From Acidobacteriota bacterium (lineage in GTDB: Bacteria; Acidobacteriota; Terriglobia; Bryobacterales; Bryobacteraceae): DNA of 6,850 nt. Under the pieces are notes generated by a model. It made no database searches. It had not been told where the DNA came from and worked only from the letters and a program-made list of their open reading frames with translations. The stretch lies in assembly GCA_023436715.1 (NCBI GenBank), contig JAEZIJ010000196.1, positions 1 through 6,850 of the forward strand, read 5' to 3'. Shown here in pieces: positions 1-5,968 of the stretch (the first letter of the stretch is position 1; every line of letters begins with the position of its first letter). A program made the translations under genes and the position numbers.

Positions 1-171
1 GCCGTGCCCTGATACAAAGCCGCGGTAAGGTTCCTGGCATACGACGACGCCGAGCATCTGGATTCGCTGAAGCCGTGCCCTGATACAAAGCCGCGGCAAG
101 GTTCCTGGCACACGATGACGCCGAGCACCTGGATTCGCCGAAGCCGTGCCGTGATACAAGGCCGCGGCAAG
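1..171. repeat. 71-bp tandem repeat, two full units plus a 29-bp partial unit
   Basis: Units span 1-71, 72-142 and 143-171; each begins gccgtgcc and continues with gatacaa. Units 1 and 2 differ at 5 of 71 positions (unit positions 26, 40, 45, 57, 68), all C/T changes. The third copy matches for 29 bases with two differences (unit positions 9 and 18), then stops one base before the stop codon of the minus-strand permease. The 8-base palindrome gccgcggc is intact in units 2 and 3 (90-97 and 161-168) and broken in unit 1. The period is not a multiple of three and no gene crosses the array, so it looks non-coding. It touches the left window edge and may continue beyond it. Its wording resembles dispersed repeats I associate with Acidobacteriota, but that is from memory. 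Confidence 0.93.
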
Positions 172-172
172 A

Positions 173-1426
173 TCACTCGTACCGCAGCGCGTCGGACGGG
201 TCGAGCCGCGACGCGCGCATCGCCGGCGCGACGCCGCTGAGCACTCCTACGAGCACCAGGATGCCGGTGGCAATGGCCACCGTCGCGGGTGAGAGTGCGA
301 GGTGGATGTCTCCTTTTCCCGAGGTGTCCTTGAACAGCGGGCCGAGCATGGGGAGCGTGCCGCTCCACGCCGTGATCACCGCCGCCAGTCCGATGCCTAC
401 CAGGCCGCCGGCCAGAGTGAGAACCAGCGCCTCGGAGAGGAACTGAGCGCGGATGTGCCAGCGCCGGGCGCCGAGCGCGCGCCGCAATCCGATTTCCCGA
501 ACCCGCTCGTCCACCGAAACCAGCATGATGTTCATCACGCCTATGCCCCCTATCCCGAGTGTCAGTGCTCCGATGAACACGAGCAGTACCTGCAAGCCGA
601 TCGTGATGCCGTCAATGATCGGACGGAACTCCTCGCGTCCGAACATCTGTATAGCGCGCTTGTCGGTTGGCGAGAAGCGCTGGCGTTTGCCGACGATCTC
701 GCGCACCTGCCGCTCGGCGTCGGCTTCGAACCGCGGCGCTATCGGCGAGAAGACCAGCACGTTGGCATAGCGTGCATCCCAGATTACGCCGGCCGTGCTG
801 TACGGGATCCAGCAGGAGTCGTCATCAGTGGTGAAGTAATTGCTCATCTGGATCTTGCGGCCCATCGCGCCGGCCACTGTGAAGCGCACGCCGCCGATCA
901 GCACCGTTTCGCCCGTCGCCGGGCGCCCGCTGAAGAGTTGCTGGCGAAGGTGGCCGCCCAGAAAAACCACGCGCCTGCGCTCGAGGAAATCCTCGGCCGA
1001 CAGCCAGCGGCCCTCCGCGGGCACTTCGTTGCGGATCTCGCCATACTCCGGATAGACGCCGCGGATCGCTGTGTTGGCCATGCGGTCGCCGTAGGAGATG
1101 CCGAGCCAGCGCACGGTCTCCAGGCTCACGTCCCGGATGAGCGAACCCTCCGCGCGCACTAGGTCCATGTCTTCTTTTTCGAACCGGACCTGGCGCCCGG
1201 CGCGCTCGCCGCCCGCCTGCTCGCTGGTTTGTCCCGGCCAGCAGACGACGGCGCTCTTGCCGAAGGCATCGAAGGCCTGAACCAGCACGCCCCGAAATCC
1301 GTTGCCGTACGCAATCAGGACGGTGACGGCGACGATTCCCCACACGATCCCGAGCATCGTGAGAAAGCTCCGTAGCGGGTTGCGTCTCACGGCATCCCAC
1401 GCTTGTCTGAGAATCTCCGCGAGCAT
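173..1426 (-). CDS. MacB/FtsX-type ABC transporter permease (second of two paralogues)
   Basis: This 417-residue inner-membrane permease has the MacB architecture: a membrane segment near residues 20-40, a large periplasmic domain (about 41-270), then three membrane segments near 275-303, 330-353 and 382-402. The cytoplasmic loop DERVREIGLRRALGA (306-320) and the ending LDPSDALRYE are typical of MacB/FtsX permeases and contact the ATPase. The reading frame stays open far upstream into the preceding gene, but residues start to look like the family only at this ATG, which has GGAGG nine bases before it. The gene lies 5 bases after its paralogue, so it is surely in the same operon. Both share a PGxTSxQAGGxRAGRxV stretch (residues 64-80 here). 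As no ATP-binding gene is present, the likely role is half of a heterodimeric export or envelope-stress pump; the substrate is unknown. Confidence 0.93.
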   Translation of the reverse strand: MLAEILRQAWDAVRRNPLRSFLTMLGIVWGIVAVTVLIAYGNGFRGVLVQAFDAFGKSAVVCWPGQTSEQAGGERAGRQVRFEKEDMDLVRAEGSLIRDVSLETVRWLGISYGDRMANTAIRGVYPEYGEIRNEVPAEGRWLSAEDFLERRRVVFLGGHLRQQLFSGRPATGETVLIGGVRFTVAGAMGRKIQMSNYFTTDDDSCWIPYSTAGVIWDARYANVLVFSPIAPRFEADAERQVREIVGKRQRFSPTDKRAIQMFGREEFRPIIDGITIGLQVLLVFIGALTLGIGGIGVMNIMLVSVDERVREIGLRRALGARRWHIRAQFLSEALVLTLAGGLVGIGLAAVITAWSGTLPMLGPLFKDTSGKGDIHLALSPATVAIATGILVLVGVLSGVAPAMRASRLDPSDALRYE

Positions 1427-1431
1427 CGTCG

Positions 1432-2688
1432 TTAGCCTCCGGCTTCGTATCGAAGCGCCTCGATGGGGTCGACGGAGGCGGCGCGGCGGGCAGGGTAAAG
1501 CGCCGACAGTACGGCGACCATGCCGAGCAGCGCAAACGCCGCAAGCCCCGATTCCCAGGACGCGATCAGCCCCGCAAAGAACGGCGGCATCGGGAACGAA
1601 TTCACGGCGGCGCACAGGCCGTAAGCGACTGCCATGCCCGTGCCGCCGCTAAGGAAAACGATAATGACGGTCTCGATGAAGAACTGCGAGAGGATCGCCC
1701 GGCCGGTAGCGCCGACCGCCTTGCGCACGCCGATCTCACGCGTACGCTCGCGCACGGCAACCAGCATGACGTTCATCACGCCGATACCGCCGAGCAGGAG
1801 GCTGACAATCCCCACCGCGCCGAGGAATATCTTCATGCCCCCGGTCATCTGCTCGAACGCCTTGGCCTGTTCGACCGTGTCCCAGATCTTGGCCGCTTCT
1901 TCGTCCTGCGGGTCGAATCCGTGAAGCCGCCCGAGAGCGCGCCTTACCTGCCATTTGCACTGCTCGTGGTCGGCCATCGACTTCGGCGTAGCGAGCATGC
2001 GGTCAATGGAGTTCCGGCGCAGAGGCGGCTTGTTCGGGAAGTCGCGGATCTCGGCGCTGAAAGGGATGAACACTTTGGAGATATCGCGGCCGTCATAGCT
2101 CGAATCCTGCTCCTTGTGCTGCATCACGCCGATCACAGTGTACGGATAATCGCGGATGTAGATCGTCTGGCCCACGGCTTCGCGGCTTGCGAAGAGCTGC
2201 TTCTTCGCGTCACTACCAAGGAAGGCGACGCGCCGGCCAAGCGCGTTGTCCTCATCGTTGTAGAAGCGGCCCTGGCCTATGGGAATCGTGCGTATTTCGG
2301 CAAACGCGGGCAGGGATCCGTTTACCCCGAGCGAGCCGCTGTTATACGCGCTGCGTACGATCTGGCCGTTCCCGAGTTCCGGGAGGACGTCGGCGCATGC
2401 CGGCGCCTCCTGTTTCACGAGGGCGTAGTCGGTGTCCTCCCAGTGCACGGGGCGGCCCGCCCGTGTGCCGCCCGCCTGCATGCTCGTGCGGCCCGGGAAG
2501 ACAATCATGATGTCCTTACCGAAGTTGTCCGCGACCCTCTTCTGGCCGGCACGCAAACCCTCCCCGGCAGCCACCATCAACGTGATGGAAACGATGCCCC
2601 ACGCAATGCCGAACATCGTGAGGAAGGTGCGCAGCTTATGCGCCCAGAGCGTGCGTAGCGTGTCCAGCAGGAGATCTCGAAACGGCAT
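1432..2688 (-). CDS. MacB/FtsX-type ABC transporter permease (first of two paralogues)
   Basis: A 418-residue inner-membrane permease. Residues 1-20 form a cytoplasmic amphipathic start, a membrane segment lies near 21-42, a MacB-type periplasmic domain spans about 43-280, and membrane segments lie near 285-312, 335-362 and 378-400. The loop RERTREIGVRKAVGA (313-327) and the C-terminal DPIEALRYE are family signatures for coupling to an ATPase of the LolD/MacB type. The longer open frame upstream would overlap the adaptor gene and lacks family-like residues, so the internal ATG at 2688 was chosen; a purine-rich GGGGG sits six bases before it. It starts 13 bases after the adaptor stop and ends 5 bases before the second permease. 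A single-domain protein of this length is not the roughly 800-residue acidobacterial 'ADOP' permease type. The transported substrate cannot be told from sequence. Confidence 0.94.
   Translation of the reverse strand: MPFRDLLLDTLRTLWAHKLRTFLTMFGIAWGIVSITLMVAAGEGLRAGQKRVADNFGKDIMIVFPGRTSMQAGGTRAGRPVHWEDTDYALVKQEAPACADVLPELGNGQIVRSAYNSGSLGVNGSLPAFAEIRTIPIGQGRFYNDEDNALGRRVAFLGSDAKKQLFASREAVGQTIYIRDYPYTVIGVMQHKEQDSSYDGRDISKVFIPFSAEIRDFPNKPPLRRNSIDRMLATPKSMADHEQCKWQVRRALGRLHGFDPQDEEAAKIWDTVEQAKAFEQMTGGMKIFLGAVGIVSLLLGGIGVMNVMLVAVRERTREIGVRKAVGATGRAILSQFFIETVIIVFLSGGTGMAVAYGLCAAVNSFPMPPFFAGLIASWESGLAAFALLGMVAVLSALYPARRAASVDPIEALRYEAGG
1436..1440 (-). promoter_or_regulatory. Ribosome binding site GGAGG deciding the second permease start
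   Basis: GGAGG on the minus strand lies inside the last codons of the upstream permease, nine bases before the ATG at 1426. It rejects the much longer open frame that reaches 1615. The arrangement (SD in the preceding gene, 5-base gap) suggests coupled translation of the two permeases. Confidence 0.8.
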
Positions 2689-2694
2689 GATGCG

Positions 2695-2699
2695 CCCCC
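2695..2699 (-). promoter_or_regulatory. Probable ribosome binding site for the first permease
   Basis: GGGGG on the minus strand lies six bases before the ATG at 2688, in the 13-base gap after the adaptor stop codon. It is a weaker match to the anti-SD than GGAGG but supports this ATG over in-frame starts upstream inside the adaptor gene. Confidence 0.5.
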
Positions 2700-2701
2700 G
2701 G

Positions 2702-3922
2702 CTACTGCAATATGATCTTCTCGCCCTCGCGCAGCCCGGAAACCAGCTCGGTCTTAACGCCGTTCGAAATGCCGAGCTTCGCCGCAACCTGCCGGCGCCC
2801 TTTTTCGTTCTCCGGATCGGGCACTTCCAGGAACGTCTTGCGCTGTTTGTCGTAGATCACGGCGACTTCCGGCACCAGAAGGACGTTCTTCTTCTCCTCG
2901 AGAATGATCTCGGCATTGGCGCTCATATTGGCTTTGAGCTGTCCGCCGGGATTGTGTATGGAGACGCGCACTTCGAACGTGGTCACGTTGTCCTTCTCCA
3001 CGCCCAGGGGAGAGATCTTGGTTACTCTGCCCTCGAACTTCTTGTCCTTGAAAGACTCGACGACGATGCGCGCGGACTGGTCGAGATAGACCTTGCCGAT
3101 ATCGGCCTCGTCCACCTTTCCGAGCACGTAAACGTCGCTCACGTCCCCGAGGGTCATGATCTTCGTGGCTTGGGAACCGAGCACGAGGATCGAGCTGACC
3201 GCATCGCCGACTTCCACGTCGCGCGAGAGCACGATGCCGTCCATCGGGCTCACGATGGTGGAATTGCGTAGGTCTTCTTCGGCCCGGTCAAGCGTGGCCT
3301 GCGCCTGGGCGACCTGGGCTTTCGTGCGCGCGATGTCGGCGCGGCCTACCGAGATGTTCCGCAGCGCCGTCATCTGCTTGTTCAGCGCAAGCTGATACGC
3401 CTTTTCGGAATCCTCGAGGATCGCCTGCGCGATCAGCCCCTGGTTCTTGAGCTGCTGGGCGCGGGCCACGCTGGATTTCAGGAAGGGCAGGTCGGGCCCC
3501 TCGGCCTCTACCTTGTTCTTCTCAGAGGTGGCGACCGCGGCTTCCTGGGCCGCCTCCGCGGCAAGCAGGGCGGCGCGGGCCTCGCGAACGCGCGCCTGGA
3601 GTTCCTCTTTGTCGAGTTCCACAAGGATGTCGCCCTTCTTCACCCAGTCGCTGTAGTGAACAAAGACCTTCTTGACGATTCCGCTGGCTTTTGACTTCAC
3701 CTCGACTTTCGCCAGAGGTTCGATCTTGCCGGTGGCGACCACCGAGCGCGCTATGTCGCCGCGATCGACCGTGGCGAGCTTCGACGGATCAACCTGGTTG
3801 TTCGGCTTGAACGCGGCCTTCAGCCCGAAAAACGCTCCGCCGAGGACAAGCACAACCGACGCCATCCAGATCCAGCGCCTGCCGCGGCGCCTGTTCTTCT
3901 TGCCATTGGTCCCGTTGGCCAT
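2702..3922 (-). CDS. MacA/HlyD-like periplasmic adaptor (membrane fusion protein)
   Basis: This 406-residue protein should link the two inner-membrane permeases to an outer-membrane TolC-like channel. A basic N-terminus (KKNRRRGRR, 8-16) is followed by one membrane anchor (about 17-37). The lipoyl/barrel-sandwich halves lie at about 73-105 and 222-245 (SPMDGIVLSRDVEVGD). Between them is a long alanine- and glutamate-rich coiled-coil hairpin (about 106-220), then a beta-barrel (about 260-340) and a membrane-proximal C-terminal domain ending GLREGEKIILQ. At the hairpin tip, R154 and L158 fit the RxxxLxxxxxxS docking pattern, but the final serine is A165. There is no lipobox, so it is anchored by its helix. 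The start has GGAGG repeats 11-14 bases upstream and GGGAG closer in. As first gene of the minus operon, it is probably transcribed from the intergenic region up to 4081. Confidence 0.94.
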   Translation of the reverse strand: MANGTNGKKNRRRGRRWIWMASVVLVLGGAFFGLKAAFKPNNQVDPSKLATVDRGDIARSVVATGKIEPLAKVEVKSKASGIVKKVFVHYSDWVKKGDILVELDKEELQARVREARAALLAAEAAQEAAVATSEKNKVEAEGPDLPFLKSSVARAQQLKNQGLIAQAILEDSEKAYQLALNKQMTALRNISVGRADIARTKAQVAQAQATLDRAEEDLRNSTIVSPMDGIVLSRDVEVGDAVSSILVLGSQATKIMTLGDVSDVYVLGKVDEADIGKVYLDQSARIVVESFKDKKFEGRVTKISPLGVEKDNVTTFEVRVSIHNPGGQLKANMSANAEIILEEKKNVLLVPEVAVIYDKQRKTFLEVPDPENEKGRRQVAAKLGISNGVKTELVSGLREGEKIILQ

Positions 3923-3933
3923 CTGCTCCCTTT

Positions 3934-3941
3934 CCTCCTCC
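3934..3941 (-). promoter_or_regulatory. Ribosome binding site of the adaptor gene
   Basis: Overlapping GGAGGAGG on the minus strand lies 11-14 bases before the ATG at 3922, with an additional GGGAG (3926-3930) only three bases before it. The purine tract supports the chosen start, though one core is a little far and the other a little close. Confidence 0.65.
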
Positions 3942-4045
3942 GTATATACGCAGCGATGGCCCGATTGTTCCGCGGATGAAACCGCTCCCTCGCGGTCGCG
4001 GGGTTAACGAGCGAATACGACGGCGAGCGGGCACAGTGAGATCGG

Positions 4046-4064
4046 ATCCCGGGTAACCTGGGAT
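4046..4064. promoter_or_regulatory. Candidate operator, 19-bp near-perfect dyad
   Basis: ATCCCGGGTAACCTGGGAT pairs at eight of nine positions around a central base (4055); the single mismatch is G opposite T. It ends on the first base of a TATATT box and lies 17 bases before the kinase ATG, where a bound repressor would block rightward transcription. No regulator gene lies in the window, so the binding protein is unknown. Confidence 0.4.
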
Positions 4065-4069
4065 ATATT
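4064..4069 (+). promoter_or_regulatory. Possible -10 box of the kinase cluster
   Basis: TATATT resembles the TATAAT consensus and lies 12 bases before the kinase ATG, which would leave a leader of only about 4-6 bases. That fits the lack of any SD sequence in gtcgtttcgtc before the ATG. No good -35 is seen at the expected spacing, so this is weak evidence. Confidence 0.3.
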
Positions 4070-4081
4070 GGTCGTTTCGTC

Positions 4082-5086
4082 ATGAAATTTACTAGCAAAG
4101 CGCCGTGCCGGGTGGATCTTGCCGGGGGAACACTCGACATCTGGCCGCTGTACCTCTACCATCCCAACGCGGTCACCGTGAATTTTGCCATCGACCGGTA
4201 CGCTACCTGCGTGCTGGAGACCAGGGATGATAACCGTATCCTGCTGAGCTCCAAGGATCTGGCCGGTGAGGAGGCATTCGATTCGCTCGACGACCTGAAG
4301 AGCGCGGCAAAGTACCGCCTGCCCTTGGCCGCGTACCTGGTCCGGTTCTTCGCTCCCAGGACGGGCTTCGAGCTGCGGACCGATTCCGAAGCGCCCGCCG
4401 GCGCCGGTATCGCAGGGTCTTCCACGCTCATCATCGCGACCGTAAACGTGCTCAACCGGCTGAACGGGGCGGGCTACAAGCTCGAACAACTGCGGGAGAT
4501 CTCCCAGAACATCGAAGCGCAGATCATCCGCGTGCCGACCGGCTCGCAGGACTACTACCCGGCGATGTACGGCGGCGTCAACGCCATCGAACTCGGCCCG
4601 GCAGGCATCGTGCGAAAACAGATCCCGGTGGATCTGGAGGACTTCAACGAGCGGATCGTGCTCGCCTACACCGGTGTGCCGCGGAACTCAGGCATCAACA
4701 ACTGGGAGGTTACGAAGGCGCACATCGACGGCGACCGCAAGGTACACCGGAACTTCGACCGGATCGCGGCCATCGCGCACGCCATGCGCGGTGCGCTCGA
4801 GAAGAGCGACTGGAACGAAGTGGGCCGGCTGCTGCGCGAGGAATGGTCCCACCGGCGCAAGAACTCCCCGGGCATCACGACGCCGCTTGTCGACCGTCTT
4901 GTCGCCGTGACGCGGAAAGCGGGCGCCACGGGAGCCAAGGTCTGCGGCGCGGGCGGCGGCGGGTGCGTGTTCTTCCTGGCGGAACGCGGCGCCAAGCGGA
5001 AGGTCGAGGAGGCCATTGAGCGCGAGGGCGCTACAGTGCTGCCGGTCAAGGTGGCGCCGAATGGAGTGAAAGTCAGCTCCAGATGA
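4082..5086 (+). CDS. GHMP-family sugar kinase (heptose/fucose kinase-like)
   Basis: A 334-residue cytoplasmic ATP-dependent small-molecule kinase. The GHMP signatures are in order: an N-terminal substrate strand PCRVDLAGGTLDIWP (8-22), the ATP-binding loop EAPAGAGIAGSSTL (103-116), the PTGSQDYYPAMYGG stretch (152-165) whose D157 aligns with the catalytic Asp of D-glycero-D-manno-heptose 7-phosphate kinases, and the C-terminal glycine loop GATGAKVCGAGGGGC (281-295). Length fits the COG2605-type kinases related to galactokinase and mevalonate kinase. The first motif has GGTLDIW rather than the usual GGGTD of heptose kinases, so the sugar cannot be named. The start is the first ATG; no SD precedes it. 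It is the first gene of the rightward cluster and overlaps the protease gene by ATGA. I am confident of the superfamily and unsure of the substrate. Confidence 0.92.
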   Translation: MKFTSKAPCRVDLAGGTLDIWPLYLYHPNAVTVNFAIDRYATCVLETRDDNRILLSSKDLAGEEAFDSLDDLKSAAKYRLPLAAYLVRFFAPRTGFELRTDSEAPAGAGIAGSSTLIIATVNVLNRLNGAGYKLEQLREISQNIEAQIIRVPTGSQDYYPAMYGGVNAIELGPAGIVRKQIPVDLEDFNERIVLAYTGVPRNSGINNWEVTKAHIDGDRKVHRNFDRIAAIAHAMRGALEKSDWNEVGRLLREEWSHRRKNSPGITTPLVDRLVAVTRKAGATGAKVCGAGGGGCVFFLAERGAKRKVEEAIEREGATVLPVKVAPNGVKVSSR

Positions 5087-5940
5087 TGCCACGGCTGCCG
5101 GACATAGCGCTGAAAACGATCCTGAAGGTCGGGGTATTCGCAATCCTGGCCATCGCGGGATTGTACGTGTTCGGATGGGCCTTCATTCCGTTCGGATACC
5201 TGGTGGCGAGCGCGCTGAGCGTATTTGCGGCGGCCGCGACGGCCAACGCGCTCGGGATGCGGATCTATGAGCACGCATCGCTGATGGAGGTCGGGCTCGG
5301 CTGGAGCCCGGCTTCAGCTCGCAACGTCCTGCTGGGGCTTGCCGGCGGCATCGCCGCGGCGGTGGCGATCCTTCTGGGGCCGCTTGTGGCCGGCGCGGCG
5401 GAACTGGTGAAGGCCCCGGGCGGCCAGGCGCAGCCATCGGCTATCCTGATGCTGCTCGTAATACTGGTGTTCGGCGGCATCGGCGAGGAACTGCTCTTCC
5501 ACGGGTACGGATTCCAGGTGCTGCTGGGCGCGCTGGGGCCGTTCGCGACGATTCTGCCGGTCAGCCTGCTCTTCGCGATAGCGCACGGCGGCAATTTGAA
5601 CGTGAGCACGCTCGGGCTGATCAACACGGGGCTGTGGGGAGTCGTTCTTGGGTACGCCTTCTGGCGCAGCGGCGACCTTTGGCTGCCCATCGGTCTCCAT
5701 GTGGGCTGGAACTGGATGCTGCCGCTGTTCGGCACCAACCTGAGCGGGTTTACAATGAATGTAACGGGTTACGTAATGCGCTGGAAAGTGGGCCCGCTGT
5801 GGAGTGGCGGGGACTACGGGCCGGAAGGCGGCCTGATGACCAGCGTAGTGGTGGTCCTGCTTTTCATCTGGCTGGCAACCAAAGCGCCAGTCCGGCGACA
5901 GAGGCCGTTCCTGCTGCGGGAGCAGTGGGAGGACGAGTAG
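5083..5940 (+). CDS. CPBP-family intramembrane metal-dependent protease (CAAX protease/Abi type)
   Basis: A 285-residue polytopic membrane protein with about eight hydrophobic segments (roughly 13-33, 36-57, 82-107, 119-134, 152-168, 175-195, 200-218, 251-267). The CPBP motifs are present: GEELLFHG (134-141; catalytic pair E135-E136), FAIAH (164-168; FxxxH) and HVGWN (206-210; final His and Asn). In known CPBP proteases these Glu/His residues form the active site in the membrane. The first motif is normally EExxxR, but here the Arg position is H140. The start ATG overlaps the kinase stop as ATGA, indicating coupled translation; a second ATG follows immediately, so the N-terminus could be one residue shorter. 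Possible roles of the family include CAAX processing, bacteriocin self-immunity and regulated proteolysis of membrane proteins; none can be chosen here. Confidence 0.92.
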   Translation: MMPRLPDIALKTILKVGVFAILAIAGLYVFGWAFIPFGYLVASALSVFAAAATANALGMRIYEHASLMEVGLGWSPASARNVLLGLAGGIAAAVAILLGPLVAGAAELVKAPGGQAQPSAILMLLVILVFGGIGEELLFHGYGFQVLLGALGPFATILPVSLLFAIAHGGNLNVSTLGLINTGLWGVVLGYAFWRSGDLWLPIGLHVGWNWMLPLFGTNLSGFTMNVTGYVMRWKVGPLWSGGDYGPEGGLMTSVVVVLLFIWLATKAPVRRQRPFLLREQWEDE

Positions 5941-5957
5941 CGCACCGCAAACCCGCC

Positions 5958-5962
5958 GGAGG
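5958..5962 (+). promoter_or_regulatory. Ribosome binding site GGAGG of the exported BamE-like protein
   Basis: GGAGG lies six bases before the ATG at 5969, in the 28-base gap after the protease stop. It is an ideal spacing and fixes the start so that the product begins with a signal peptide. Confidence 0.85.
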
Positions 5963-5968
5963 TTCCCG

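Larger units (their letters stand above)
3923..4081. promoter_or_regulatory. Divergent intergenic region between efflux operon and kinase cluster
   Basis: This 159-base stretch must hold the leftward signals for the efflux operon and the rightward signals for the kinase cluster. It contains a 10-base perfect palindrome CGTATATACG (3941-3950), a 5-bp hairpin ACCGC/GCGGT with a 6-base loop (3981-3996), and a 19-bp near-palindrome at 4046-4064. No convincing TTGACA-type -35 element pairs with either TATA-like box. No RNA gene or small ORF of note is visible. Confidence 0.6.

Noticed and set aside
1..171. CRISPR array
   Set aside because: The copies are directly adjacent with no unique spacers, and the 71-bp unit is far longer than a CRISPR repeat.
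302..1162. A 286-codon open frame on the plus strand opposite the second permease
   Set aside because: Its translation is rich in His, Ala, Arg and Asp, with no family signature, and it lies wholly opposite a well-supported permease. GC-rich DNA opens antisense frames by codon bias.
1427..1615. Longer N-terminus for the second permease
   Set aside because: The extension is Arg/Cys-rich, overlaps the first permease and does not resemble MacB proteins. The ATG at 1426 has GGAGG at good spacing.
173..2688. Acidobacterial duplicated orphan permease (ADOP) family
   Set aside because: ADOP proteins are about 800 residues with two permease repeats in one chain. These are two separate proteins of 417-418 residues next to an adaptor.
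1921..3271. Two long plus-strand frames (1921-2658 and 2432-3271) opposite the first permease and the adaptor
   Set aside because: They are antisense to genes with clear domain signatures, overlap each other, and show no recognisable domains.
3966..3971. A -35 box for the adaptor promoter, paired with TATATA at 3943-3948
   Set aside because: GGAACA on the minus strand matches only three of six TTGACA positions, and the implied start would fall inside the ribosome binding site.
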